Positions 50,874 to 59,940 of a stretch of DNA of 64,000 nucleotides are shown piece after piece. Under the pieces are notes generated by a model, which was not told the origin of the DNA, did no database searches, and was given only the letters and a program-made list of their open reading frames with translations. A program made the translations under genes and the position numbers. The stretch is from Bog-756 sp963704585 (GTDB lineage Bacteria; Actinomycetota; Acidimicrobiia; Acidimicrobiales; RAAP-2), in assembly GCA_963704585.1 (NCBI GenBank), contig OY969919.1:124001-188000 (forward strand), given 5' to 3'. The stretch's first letter is position 1. Every line of letters begins with the position of its first letter.

Positions 50874-51779
50874 TCACGGAGGTCGCGACTCGTCGAGTGG
50901 GACCAACACCGTCGAGGGGCCGTCCGCGGGCGGGAGGCGCATGCCGGCGAGGAGCTCCGCACCGACGGCGAGCAGCGTCTCGGGATCCTGTGCACCGGTG
51001 CCCGCGGGGACCAGGTTGTCCACGACGGAGGTCACCTCATCCACCGATCCGTCCGGGGCGACCGAGAGCCGCCAGGTCGCCTGGCCGTGGAACGGACCGC
51101 AGCGGGAGCGCTCCGACCGCCACCGGTCCCGGACGGCGGCGAGCGGCGCGTCGAGCAGCGCCTGGTCGAGTGCCCCCTCGACACCCAGCTCAGGGTCGCG
51201 GAACCAGCCGTGCAACGCGACGCGGCCCTTCCTCGGGTCGCGGGTGCCCTCGACGACGGCGACCCCGTGCGGCAGCCGCGAGTCGAAGACGCACAGCTGG
51301 TCGAAGCAGGCGGGGATCTGCTCGAGCAGATGGCGCGCCTCGTTGGAGCGCGTGGGGTCGAACCGGGCCCAGTACTCGAGGAGCCGGTCGCTCCCGAGCA
51401 GGGTCTCGCCCCCGGTGAAGGTCCGATCGTCCCACGGGCTCAGGGAGTAGACGTACGACCACATCCCCTGGACCACATCGGAGTGGAGCTCTTGCCGGCA
51501 CCCCTCGACGTAGTAGCTGAGCCACGGGACCGTGACCTGTGTCGAGCCCAGGTGCTCGGCACCCCATGCGCGGAGCGCACCGGTGAACTCCGCGAGCAAC
51601 GTCGGCCGGATGACGTTGATGGCCGGCGTACGGACGTACGTGAATTGGCCGGGGACGTTCCAGTAGTCCCAGACGAACCGACTCTCCTCGCTCGACCGGT
51701 TCGGACCGACGCGTGCCTCGAACTGCGCCCGCAGGTCGCGCGCCCGCGGGAAGAAGTCGGGCACGGTCGTGACCCTCAT
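50874..51779 (-). CDS. 2OG-Fe(II) oxygenase fused to an AgmX/TonB-like C-terminal domain
   Basis: The product is 301 residues. Residues 80-195 have the double-stranded beta-helix pattern of 2-oxoglutarate/Fe(II) dioxygenases: the metal triad His99-x-Asp101 in CRQELHSDVVQG, His171 in FDSRLPHGVAVV, and the 2OG-binding Arg186 in KGRVALHGWF. Residues 230-297 (ATWRLSVAPDGSVDEVTSV, LLAVGAELLAGMRLPPADGP, VLVPLDE) match the layout of AgmX/PglI- or TonB-type C-terminal domains that read out an amplitude-and-scaling strand. No signal peptide is seen. ATG 51779 overlaps the transglutaminase stop, so it is the last gene of the moxR operon. The target is unknown; a protein hydroxylase is possible. Confidence 0.7.
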   Translation of the reverse strand: MRVTTVPDFFPRARDLRAQFEARVGPNRSSEESRFVWDYWNVPGQFTYVRTPAINVIRPTLLAEFTGALRAWGAEHLGSTQVTVPWLSYYVEGCRQELHSDVVQGMWSYVYSLSPWDDRTFTGGETLLGSDRLLEYWARFDPTRSNEARHLLEQIPACFDQLCVFDSRLPHGVAVVEGTRDPRKGRVALHGWFRDPELGVEGALDQALLDAPLAAVRDRWRSERSRCGPFHGQATWRLSVAPDGSVDEVTSVVDNLVPAGTGAQDPETLLAVGAELLAGMRLPPADGPSTVLVPLDESRPP

Positions 51780-54034
51780 GCCCGGATCATCGCAGACCCC
51801 GTCGTGTGCGCGTCACCGCTGACCGGTCCGGCAGCCGACGCGCCCACGACGGCGACGAGGGCGCGTCGCACGTTTGGATCGCGGAGCGCGAGGCTGACCC
51901 GAGTGGCGGCGCGATCGGCCCGCTCGGCGTCGGCAGGGCCGGGTTGCTGCGCGGCATAGACCGACTGCTCGAGGAGTGCAGCGACGGTCCTCGCGTCGTG
52001 GAGGAGCGACAGGATCCGGTCGGCATCGGGTCCGTCGCCCGCCGTCGCCAAGGAGGCCAGGGAGTCGATCCACGCGGACGGCGAGTGGCCGCTTGGTCGG
52101 ATGCGCCCGACCTCGCCGAACGCGCGCTCGACCGTCTCCCACGAGTCCGCCCACGGGTCAGCGAGCCGCCGTGCGCGCCCTCGCGCCCGGCGTCGGAGTG
52201 CGAGGACCAGGGCGGTGGATCCCAAGAGGACGAGGAGCGCACCGGTCAGCGCCACGCCGACCACTGCGGTGCCGGGACCGCCAGACCGCGCTGCGACGAC
52301 CGGGACCGTGGGTGGCGAGGTGCCGGGCAACGACGCGGGCGGCGCGATGGTGGGCGGCGGACCCGTGACCGGTGGCGCCGTCGGCTGGGGCGTCGTCGTC
52401 GGTAGGCCCGCCGGTCCCACCACGTCCGCAGGGGCCAGCTCGCCGGCGGGACGGCTCGGCGTGGGCTCGAACGAGACCCAGCCGTCCGCCGGGCCGAGGT
52501 AGACCTCCGGCCACGCGTGCGCGTCGACGCCACGCACCGCGTCCGTGCCGTCGGACTGCCGTACGCCGCCGGTGAAGCCGATGACGACACGGGTCGGCAG
52601 GCCGATCATCCGGGCGAGCACTGCGAAGGCGCCCGCGAACTGCTCGCAGTCGCCCACGCGGGTGTTCGTCACGAAGTCGACGAGTCCCGCCACGCCCGAC
52701 GGCGGGCGGCCGGGTGCGAGCGAGTAGCGGAATGCACCCGACCGGAACCAATTCTCGAGGCGCTGCGCCGCGGCGCGCGGGTCGACTGCGTCGCCGGCGA
52801 CCGAACGCGCGGTCATCCCCAGGACCGGCGGTAGCGGTGGGAGCGAGAGCGCGGAGGCCAGCGCCTCTGGGCCGAGGCCCACGGTCGGGTTCGCCGGCTG
52901 GTCGAGCGGTGGCGGCGACGACGTCACGGTCGCCGAGTACCGGGCACCCGGCGGGAGGCCGGCGGGTGCGACCGCCCCCGACGCAGTGCGCACCACAGGA
53001 AAGGGCGCGTCGACCGTTCGCGTGTCCGGAGGGAGCGGCACCAGCCGACCGGTCAGCGCACGGAGGTCGACGGTGGTGCGGAACGTCCCGGCGCGTGCCG
53101 TCGGGTCGACCGGCCGCGAGGGCTCGGGCGGCCCATTGCCGTCGAGCGCAGCGGCGGTCGCCGGATCGGGGACCCAGGCGCCCCCGGCGAAGGCGTCGAG
53201 CACACCGAGCTCCCAATAGGTCGAGACCGGCGCGGTCGAGGTGAAGAGAACGGTGGTCGGCGCGGACCGCTCGACGCCCGCGACATCGGACACGACGTCG
53301 GCAGCCGAGACAGGTGTGGCGCCGGAGGCGGCCGGCGTGCCGGCCGCGGAGACCGAGATGCCGGCGAGTGCAGACGCCGAGACGGCGACTGCCCCGACCA
53401 GAGACGCCGTCGGAAACGATCGCGCCCGATGTCGTGGGGAGCCGACGTCGCGGCCTTCGGGGAGGGCCAGGACGGCCAGCGTCACGGGCACGGCGGCGAA
53501 CGACAGCACGGTGGCCGTCCCGATGGAGCCGAGCAGCGATGCGCAGGCGACGAGCGTGAGCGGCGGTGCGAGCGCCAACAGGCGGTGAGGACCGCGCGAC
53601 CCACGTGCCGCCCATCCGGTGTCGACCAGGAGCTGCGAGAGGAGTGCCGACGCTCCCGAGAGCACTGCGGCGACCACGACGAGTCCTGCGACCGGCCGGT
53701 ACGGCACCGTCCCCGAGAGCGCTGCACGCAGCGCGCCCGCGCCGTGATGCAGTCGGTCGAACGTTTCGGGTGTCGGGAGCCCGGCCAGCGTCGTTCCCGG
53801 GAAGCTTGCCGAGAGGGACGAGAGCATGACCGCGGCAGAGGAGAGGGTCGCCCACCACGGAGTGCGCCACCGTGGCGCGAGGAGGACCGGGAGCCCGCCG
53901 CCGACCGTGGCGGCGAGCAGCACGGGCCAGATGGCGCTCCCGCTCCGGACACCGCCGACCGTCGAGCAGATCGCGATCGCTCCCACCAGCGACGCGGCGA
54001 ACACGGTCGCGCGCAGAGCGCGGGTCGCCGTCAC
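51776..54034 (-). CDS. TgpA-like membrane transglutaminase
   Basis: The product is 752 residues with about six N-terminal helices, an extracytoplasmic transglutaminase core near residues 420-540, a Pro/Thr linker and one C-terminal helix (VVGVALTGALLVLLGSTALV) followed by a cytoplasmic tail. The catalytic Cys is in RVGDCEQFAGAFAVLARMIG, the His in VDAHAWPEVYLG, and the third position is Glu in WVSFEPTPSRP where TgpA has Asp; Glu is common in actinobacterial members. Together with the upstream DUF58 and MoxR genes this is the classic MoxR-DUF58-transglutaminase set. The start is GTG 54034, overlapping the DUF58 stop. Confidence 0.85.
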   Translation of the reverse strand: MTATRALRATVFAASLVGAIAICSTVGGVRSGSAIWPVLLAATVGGGLPVLLAPRWRTPWWATLSSAAVMLSSLSASFPGTTLAGLPTPETFDRLHHGAGALRAALSGTVPYRPVAGLVVVAAVLSGASALLSQLLVDTGWAARGSRGPHRLLALAPPLTLVACASLLGSIGTATVLSFAAVPVTLAVLALPEGRDVGSPRHRARSFPTASLVGAVAVSASALAGISVSAAGTPAASGATPVSAADVVSDVAGVERSAPTTVLFTSTAPVSTYWELGVLDAFAGGAWVPDPATAAALDGNGPPEPSRPVDPTARAGTFRTTVDLRALTGRLVPLPPDTRTVDAPFPVVRTASGAVAPAGLPPGARYSATVTSSPPPLDQPANPTVGLGPEALASALSLPPLPPVLGMTARSVAGDAVDPRAAAQRLENWFRSGAFRYSLAPGRPPSGVAGLVDFVTNTRVGDCEQFAGAFAVLARMIGLPTRVVIGFTGGVRQSDGTDAVRGVDAHAWPEVYLGPADGWVSFEPTPSRPAGELAPADVVGPAGLPTTTPQPTAPPVTGPPPTIAPPASLPGTSPPTVPVVAARSGGPGTAVVGVALTGALLVLLGSTALVLALRRRARGRARRLADPWADSWETVERAFGEVGRIRPSGHSPSAWIDSLASLATAGDGPDADRILSLLHDARTVAALLEQSVYAAQQPGPADAERADRAATRVSLALRDPNVRRALVAVVGASAAGPVSGDAHTTGSAMIRA

Positions 54035-55125
54035 GCCACGATCACGGTGCCGAATGCAGTGACGGACTCGGGCAGCGAGGACACGGCCGCCTCGGTGGTC
54101 ACCACCATGGTGGGGACGCCGCCGGCGTCGTGCAGTACCACATCCGCCGTCGGTCCGTCATCGGTGACTCGAGACCCGTGCCGCGGGTCGAGCGTCGCGA
54201 GGACCGGAAAGAGGGCGGCCAGCCCCTCGACCGACGGTCGGACGCGAACGACCGCGCCGGACAGGGTCAGGACCACGCACACCCGACCGCCCTCCACCGC
54301 CTGCCGGACGAGGCTGTGCGCCACGCCGAGCGCGACGTCGAACTCATGCCGTCGGTGCGCGCCCGGACGGTCGTCGAGGACGACCCTCACCGCTTCCTCC
54401 CGGTCGGGAGTGAACTCGCGGACGAGGATCGGACCGCTCCCCGCGATGGAGGGCCAGTGCGCGAGGTGAAGGCGGTCGCCCGCCCGGTAGGGGCGGACCC
54501 CGGCGAGCTCACCGGGGTCGTCGGATCCGGAGCTCGACGAAGACCGTCCGGTCGGGAGGTGGTCGTCACCCCGGGCCGACGTTCTCGACGGCACCGCGGT
54601 CGCGCGGTCGATCGGCGGCGGGTAGACGACGACGGTGAGAGGACGGAACACGGGTCCCGCAGCGGCGACCAGGCCGAAGGGGTCGTGGGCCCAGAGCCGG
54701 AGCGAGGGGAGGCCGAGCACGCCGCGGACGCCCGTCGGCACCTGCTCGACGACCTGTGCGGGAAGGTGGGGTCCCGTCGCCGCGACGCCGACCAGCTCGG
54801 AGCGCGGGGGCGCGAGACGCCCGACCGGCCACGGAGCCGCCCACGACGCGTCCTCCGGCGCATGCGGCCGAACGGGGGAGGGCGCATGGAGCGCCGTGAG
54901 CCGGGTCCATCGCCCCTCGGGGGACTCGACGCCACAGGCAGGAAGGCCGGCGGCGCCACCCGTGATGAGCAGGGTGATCTCGGCGCTCGCGCCTTGTGGC
55001 ACCATCGCCGGCGACGCCCGCACGTAGCAGGCGACCGGACCGGTCAGACGGCGGCCTCGGATGAGGGCGAGCGGGGGTGCCGCGACGAACGGCACTGCGA
55101 GTCCGACCAGGAGCGGGAGCAGCAC
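54031..55125 (-). CDS. DUF58 protein, partner of MoxR (true start probably a CTG at 55239)
   Basis: The product is 364 residues from GTG 55125. The DUF58 core motif is GVRPYRAGDRLHLAHWPSIA near residue 200, followed by GPILVREFTPDREEAV and a von-Willebrand-like C-terminal half. From 55125 only one membrane helix remains. The frame stays open upstream to the moxR stop and encodes TLRPTARGVAAGSAWLVVAL, the usual DUF58 N-terminus and first helix. No ATG, GTG or TTG lies in that stretch; CTG 55239, preceded by AAGGGGCGGG, would give 402 residues. The gene lies between moxR and the transglutaminase gene and overlaps the latter by 4 nt. Confidence 0.82.
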   Translation of the reverse strand: MLLPLLVGLAVPFVAAPPLALIRGRRLTGPVACYVRASPAMVPQGASAEITLLITGGAAGLPACGVESPEGRWTRLTALHAPSPVRPHAPEDASWAAPWPVGRLAPPRSELVGVAATGPHLPAQVVEQVPTGVRGVLGLPSLRLWAHDPFGLVAAAGPVFRPLTVVVYPPPIDRATAVPSRTSARGDDHLPTGRSSSSSGSDDPGELAGVRPYRAGDRLHLAHWPSIAGSGPILVREFTPDREEAVRVVLDDRPGAHRRHEFDVALGVAHSLVRQAVEGGRVCVVLTLSGAVVRVRPSVEGLAALFPVLATLDPRHGSRVTDDGPTADVVLHDAGGVPTMVVTTEAAVSSLPESVTAFGTVIVA

Positions 55126-55281
55126 AGCACGGTCGGCGAACAGGCAGGCGAGGGCGACGACGAGCCAGGCCGAGCCTGCGGCGACCCCGCGCGCCGTCGG
55201 ACGGAGGGTGCGTGCCCCGGTCTGCCGGAACGCCCTCAGCGAGCCCGCCCCTTGAGGAGGAGCCGGCGAGCGGACACCGGT

Positions 55282-56277
55282 TCAGTCCGTCGGCACCGCG
55301 ACCGGTACCGGCACGGAGTCGAGCAGCTCGTGGACGATCGTCACGGAGTCGGCGCCGGTCAGTTCGGCGCGGGGGTCGAGGAGCAGACGGTGCGCGAGGA
55401 CCGACGGGGCGACGACACGGACGTCGTCGGGGAGCACGAAGGCCCGGCCGTCGGCGATCGCGGCGGTGCGGGCCATCCGGAGGATCGCGCGAGCGGCGCG
55501 GGGCGATGCGCCCACGGTCACGCTCGGGTGGCGACGGCTCGCCTCGACGAGGTCGAGGACGTAGCCGCGTGCTGCGGCCGCCACGTGGACGCCCTCCACT
55601 TCGTCGAAGAGGAGGGCGAGCTCGGAGGGGGAGACGGCGCCGGCCAGCGAGCGGACCGCCTCGGCCGGATCGGGTCCCGCGAGGAGTGCGTCCTCCGAGG
55701 ACCGGTCGGGATACCCCATCGAGATGCGGACGAGGAAACGATCGCGCTGGACGTGGGGAAGGGGCGATGTTCCCACGGCGTCGTGGGGGTTCTGGGTCGC
55801 GACCACCACGAACGGATCGGGCAGCGAGTGGGCGTACCCGTCGACCGTGACCTGACGTTCCTCCATGGCCTCGAGCAGCGCCGACTGGGTTCTCGCCGAC
55901 GCTCGGTTGAGCTCGTCGGCCATGAGGACGTTGGTGAAGATCGGCCCACGACGGAAGATCGGCGCCTGCTCCTTGGTGTCGTAGACCAGCGCGCCCGTGA
56001 TGTCGGCGGGGAGCAGGTCCGCGGTGCACTGGACCCGGCGGAACTCGAGACTGAAGCTGCGGGCGAGCGCCTTGGCGAACGTGGTCTTCCCGAGGCCGGG
56101 GAGGTCCTCGATGAGGAGATGGCCACGAGCGACGAAGCACCCCACCGCGAGGCGCACCAGCGGCTCCGGCGCGAAGAGGACGCGTTGGACGTTGGCCACG
56201 AGCGCCGCGAAGTGCTGCTGCGCCGTGGGCGCTCCGGTCGAACCGGGCGCCGATCCGCCGAGCTGGCCCGCACGCAT
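55282..56277 (-). CDS. MoxR-family AAA+ ATPase
   Basis: This 331-residue AAA+ chaperone-like ATPase has Walker A EDLPGLGKTTFAKALA near residue 57, the MoxR motif FRRVQCTADLLPADITG, Walker B MADELNRA with ARTQSALLEAMEERQV, sensor 1 VVATQNPHD and sensor 2 region GASPRAARAI. MoxR ATPases remodel or mature partner proteins, often ones containing DUF58 or VWA domains, such as the one encoded next. It is the first gene of the four-gene minus-strand operon. ATG 56277 is the first start of the frame. Confidence 0.93.
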   Translation of the reverse strand: MRAGQLGGSAPGSTGAPTAQQHFAALVANVQRVLFAPEPLVRLAVGCFVARGHLLIEDLPGLGKTTFAKALARSFSLEFRRVQCTADLLPADITGALVYDTKEQAPIFRRGPIFTNVLMADELNRASARTQSALLEAMEERQVTVDGYAHSLPDPFVVVATQNPHDAVGTSPLPHVQRDRFLVRISMGYPDRSSEDALLAGPDPAEAVRSLAGAVSPSELALLFDEVEGVHVAAAARGYVLDLVEASRRHPSVTVGASPRAARAILRMARTAAIADGRAFVLPDDVRVVAPSVLAHRLLLDPRAELTGADSVTIVHELLDSVPVPVAVPTD

Positions 56278-56419
56278 GCGGGCAGCCTAAGCGTCGCTCC
56301 CGCCGAGGTGCGGACAGGTTCGCTCAGGTGGCACGAGGAAGTGCGAGACTGGGGACGGAGGAGGTGCGTCACGCCGTCCGGCCGACCGGCCGCGTTGCGG
56401 TAGCGCCACCACTGCGTCC

Positions 56420-58630
56420 ATGGTCCGCTCGACGTTCAGAACGGTCAGCTACGACCTCGAGGCGGCCATGGAGGTCGCTCGCCAGGCGGCGCTGGTCTCC
56501 GATGGCCTGCCGGCCGACCAGCTCGCCCGCGCCCTCGGCTACAGCGGTGCGCGCAACGGCGCCTTCCTGACCCGTCTGGCGAACGCTCGGCTCTTCGGGC
56601 TGGTCACCGGACCCTCGACCCGCGTGGTGGCCACGGAACGCGGCCTGGCGTGCATCGGTCCTCACGGCAAGGCATCCGGCCCCGCCCGTCTGGCCGCCCT
56701 GCTCGCGGTGCCGCTGTTCCGGGCGCTCCTCGAGCGATGCTCCGGCAGGGTGGTCCCCTCCACCGAGGAGCTCGCCGATCTGCTCCGCACGGAGCTCGGG
56801 GAGCAGACGGCCAAGGCGAAAGTGAGTGCGACCAAGTTCCTCGACTCGGCGCGACAAGCCGGGGCGATCCAGGTCGTCCAGGGGAGGTCGGTTGCCGCGG
56901 GAGGCATCTTCCTGGGCTTTACGGAAATTACGGCAAAAGCTGGACAGGCACCTGGGGCGGATCTAGCCTCGGAGCCAGTGCCTGGCGCCCGCAGGAGCCG
57001 GTGGATGCGTCCGCGGCGGACGTCGAAGGGTGCCGACCGACGAGAGGTGGGTGCAGCGGTGGACTCGACGACGGACGAGGACGGCGGTATCCGAACCGAG
57101 GAGCCCGCCGGGCTCTGGCTCTCGGACGAGCCGACCGCCGGGGCGCGGCGCAAGACCGGTCGTCGGATGGGCGTTGCGGCGCTCGCCGCGGTGGTGTGCC
57201 TCGCCGCGGTTGCGGTGCCGATCTCGCTCGCGCTCACCGGTTCGGGTCCGTCGAGCCAGGCCACGGCGGGTCACGCCGGCCGGCTGGGGAGCAGCCGGGT
57301 CGCGGTCGCGGCCGTGCTGCACGCGCTGAGCGCGACCACCGACTCCGGCAACTTCGACTTCTCCTACGACCTCACGAGTACGCCGCCCACGGCGCCCGTG
57401 CCGACCACCACGACCACCACGGCTCCGAGGGTGGCCTGCCCGATGCTGTCCGGACCGTTGCCGAGCGTCTCCTCGGGAGCTGTGACCGGCGGAGGCTGGG
57501 TGGCGGTCGCCCCGGGCTCTTCCTCGGGTCCGGGGGGCGGTGTGGTGACGCTGCCGCCACATGGCGTCCCGTCTCCTCCGCCCGGCTGCTGCGGACCCCT
57601 TCCGATGCCCGTCGGGCCGCCCTCGACGCAGCCAGCCATCTCCGGAACAGGGCAGTTGCGGTTCGGTACGTCGAGTGCTTCGGGGTCGTACTCCTCGATC
57701 CGTGCCGGGACGGTTTCCGGTGGGGGGTCAGTCGTGCCGAACCTGCCGGTGAGCGGCAGTCCGCCGGTCGGCGGCTCCGTCTGCGGGAGCGCCGTGGCTC
57801 CGCCCCCGTTCGAGACGCCGGTTTCAGGGAGCGGCACGATCGACGTGAACCCGCTCGGCATGGTCGCGACTGCTGCCGTCGGTGGCGGGCTCAACGTCAC
57901 CATCCGCGAGAACGACACGACCCTCTGGGAGGGATCCGGCACCGCCGACCTCGCCGGTGGGCCGGCGAGCCCCGGCCAGTCCCTTTCGGGCTTCGCCGGA
58001 CTCGTGCTGGGCACCCTCGGGCAGCGAAACGGCGCGGTGGCCATGCTCGGCCTCGCGAGCCCGACCGGCTACCTCGACCTCGACCAGCAGCAGGTCACCA
58101 ACGCGGACCACGTCGGCACCGGCTCCGTCGGGGGCGTGCCGGTCACGATCTACCAGGTCGCAGTCACGCCGGCCCAGGAGGCCCAGGTGCCAGGCGCATC
58201 GCAGCAGGAGCAGACGACGATCGACAACGCCCTCGCAACGCTCCGCCAGCAGGGCTACACGGGCACGACGGTTCGGCTCTCGATCGACGGCCAGGGCTAC
58301 ATCCGCCAGGCGGTCTCCACGGCCGCCTTCGCGGACGGCGGGACCAGCGTGATCTCGGTGACCCTTTCGGACTTCGGGTGCGCGGGCACCGTGCTCATGC
58401 CCGGCCAACCGGGGATTGGCACACCTCCATCCGGCTGTACGTCGCCGGTGCCGGCGACGACCTCCACGACCTCGCCCACCGTTGCCTCGACGACCAGCAC
58501 GACCGCGTCGCCACCGAAGGCCGCGTCGACCACCACCACGACCACCGCAGGTCATCCTTCGACGACGCTCGTCGTCCCGCCGACCTCGAGCCTGCCCCCG
58601 GCGTCGAGCACCACTTCGACCACCGGCTGA
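56420..58630 (+). CDS. Winged-helix / transmembrane / LppX-LprG-like protein (possibly two joined genes)
   Basis: This is a single open frame of 736 residues. Residues 1-165 look like a DUF5343-type winged helix (LPADQLARALGYSGARNGAF, VVATERGLACIG). A basic linker precedes one membrane helix at about 250-272 (MGVAALAAVVCLAAVAVPIS). The outside part has a Thr-rich linker, a Pro/Gly-rich low-complexity stretch, then an LppX/LprG-like domain near 470-660 (GSVGGVPVTIYQVAVT, VRLSIDGQGYIRQAV, VTLSDFG) and a Thr/Ser/Pro tail. A good promoter inside the frame (56941-56969) and GTG 57059 behind GAGAGGTGGG could instead start a second gene at residue 214. ATG 56420 is used here. Confidence 0.65.
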   Translation: MVRSTFRTVSYDLEAAMEVARQAALVSDGLPADQLARALGYSGARNGAFLTRLANARLFGLVTGPSTRVVATERGLACIGPHGKASGPARLAALLAVPLFRALLERCSGRVVPSTEELADLLRTELGEQTAKAKVSATKFLDSARQAGAIQVVQGRSVAAGGIFLGFTEITAKAGQAPGADLASEPVPGARRSRWMRPRRTSKGADRREVGAAVDSTTDEDGGIRTEEPAGLWLSDEPTAGARRKTGRRMGVAALAAVVCLAAVAVPISLALTGSGPSSQATAGHAGRLGSSRVAVAAVLHALSATTDSGNFDFSYDLTSTPPTAPVPTTTTTTAPRVACPMLSGPLPSVSSGAVTGGGWVAVAPGSSSGPGGGVVTLPPHGVPSPPPGCCGPLPMPVGPPSTQPAISGTGQLRFGTSSASGSYSSIRAGTVSGGGSVVPNLPVSGSPPVGGSVCGSAVAPPPFETPVSGSGTIDVNPLGMVATAAVGGGLNVTIRENDTTLWEGSGTADLAGGPASPGQSLSGFAGLVLGTLGQRNGAVAMLGLASPTGYLDLDQQQVTNADHVGTGSVGGVPVTIYQVAVTPAQEAQVPGASQQEQTTIDNALATLRQQGYTGTTVRLSIDGQGYIRQAVSTAAFADGGTSVISVTLSDFGCAGTVLMPGQPGIGTPPSGCTSPVPATTSTTSPTVASTTSTTASPPKAASTTTTTTAGHPSTTLVVPPTSSLPPASSTTSTTG
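56941..56969 (+). promoter_or_regulatory. Sigma-70-type promoter inside the winged-helix ORF
   Basis: TGGACA at 56941 and TAGCCT at 56964 are separated by exactly 17 bp, the best -35/-10 pair I see in the window. It is preceded by an unusually AT-rich stretch. The start point would be about 56977, 82 nt before GTG 57059, which has its own Shine-Dalgarno. Confidence 0.5.
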
Positions 58631-58636
58631 TCGACA

Positions 58637-58660
58637 GCCCGCCCCGGACCGGGAGCGGGC
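58637..58660. terminator. Hairpin between convergent LppX-like gene and nadA
   Basis: GCCCGC / GCGGGC arms with an inner CCGG / CCGG pair lie 6 nt after the plus-strand stop and 7 nt before the end of nadA. Confidence 0.55.
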
Positions 58661-58667
58661 ACGCCGG

Positions 58668-59783
58668 TCAGACCGTGGCGAGCATCCGCTCGAGCGCGAC
58701 GCGGGCCCAGCGTGCGGTCTCCTCGTCGACCGTGATCCGGTTGCGGATCTCGCCCTCGACGAGGCCTTCGAGGACCCAGGCGAGGTGGGCAGGGTCGATC
58801 CGGAACATGGTCGAGCAGGGGCAGACGAGCGGATCGAGGGAGACGACCGTCTTGTCCGGCGACTCTGCGTCGAGTCGGTTGACCAGATGGATCTCGGTGG
58901 CGACGCCGATGACCGACCCCGGGGGCGCGTCGGCGACGGCCTGGATGATGAAGTCCGTCGACCCGACGGCGTCGGCGAGCTCGACGACCTCGTGCGCGCA
59001 CTCCGGGTGGACGACGACGATGCCCTCGGGGTGCTCGGCACGGAACTGCGCGACATGGGCGGGCCGGAACCGCTGGTGGACGGAGCAGTGCCCGCGCCAG
59101 AGGAGGAGCGTCGCCGACTTGAGGACCGGGTCCTCGAGCCCGCCGCGATCGCGGGTCGGGTCCCACACGGCCATGTCCTCGGCGCGGTAGCCGAGCTGGA
59201 ATCCCGTGTTGCGGCCCAGGTGCTGGTCGGGGAAGAACAGCACCTGGTCGCCGTGGGCGGACGTACCGGCACCGTCCCCGAGCGCCCAGGTCAGGACCGC
59301 GCGTGCATTGGACGACGTGCACACGACTCCGCCGTGCCGTCCGACGAACGCCTTGAGCGCGGCTGAGGAGTTCATGTAGGTGACCGGGACCACCCGTTCG
59401 ACGTCGGTCACCGCGGCGAGCGCGTCCCATGCCTCCTCGACCTCGTCGATGTCGGCCATGTCCGCCATCGAGCATCCGGCGTTGAGATCGGGGAGCACGA
59501 CCCGCTGGTGCGGTCCGGTCAGGATGTCGGCCGACTCGGCCATGAAGTGCACGCCGCAGAAGACCACGAACTCGGCCTCGGTCTGATCGGCGGCGATCCT
59601 CGACAGCCCGAACGAGTCGCCCCGGGCGTCGGCCCAGACCATGACCTCGTCGCGCTGGTAGTGGTGGCCGAGGATGATCAACCGCCTGCCAAGCGTCGCC
59701 TTGGCGGCGGCGATCCATGCGGAAAGCTCGTCGGGCGTCGCGTCGACGTAGCGCTCGGGAAGTGCCTGCTGCAGCCGGAGCAT
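58668..59783 (-). CDS. nadA: Quinolinate synthase
   Basis: The product is 371 residues. NadA uses a [4Fe-4S] cluster to condense iminoaspartate with DHAP to quinolinate in de novo NAD synthesis. The three cluster cysteines are in LNAGCSMADM, VVCTSSNA and LVCPCSTMFRI. Other signatures are ILGHHYQRDEVM, VHFMAESADIL, FFPDQHLGRN and VVVHPECAHEV. It starts at ATG 59783. It is monocistronic; nadB and nadC, its usual neighbours, are not in the window. It is divergent from uvrC across 267 bp. Confidence 0.96.
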   Translation of the reverse strand: MLRLQQALPERYVDATPDELSAWIAAAKATLGRRLIILGHHYQRDEVMVWADARGDSFGLSRIAADQTEAEFVVFCGVHFMAESADILTGPHQRVVLPDLNAGCSMADMADIDEVEEAWDALAAVTDVERVVPVTYMNSSAALKAFVGRHGGVVCTSSNARAVLTWALGDGAGTSAHGDQVLFFPDQHLGRNTGFQLGYRAEDMAVWDPTRDRGGLEDPVLKSATLLLWRGHCSVHQRFRPAHVAQFRAEHPEGIVVVHPECAHEVVELADAVGSTDFIIQAVADAPPGSVIGVATEIHLVNRLDAESPDKTVVSLDPLVCPCSTMFRIDPAHLAWVLEGLVEGEIRNRITVDEETARWARVALERMLATV

Positions 59784-59940
59784 GATGGATGTGACCCCCT
59801 TGGGGATGCACTCCGGTTATGGCCGGCGGGGACAGCCTGGTCGCCCATCCGCGGGGTTGTCGGCCCCGGAGTGCTCGATGTTCGCCGGATACCAGGCCGG
59901 CGTTGCCCCCATTGTATGGCGCGGGAACGCCGCATGTGCG

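Noticed and set aside
53872..56403. 843-codon plus-strand open frame across the moxR, DUF58 and transglutaminase genes
   Set aside because: It is Arg/Gly/Asp-rich without domains and antisense to three overlapping genes with diagnostic motifs.
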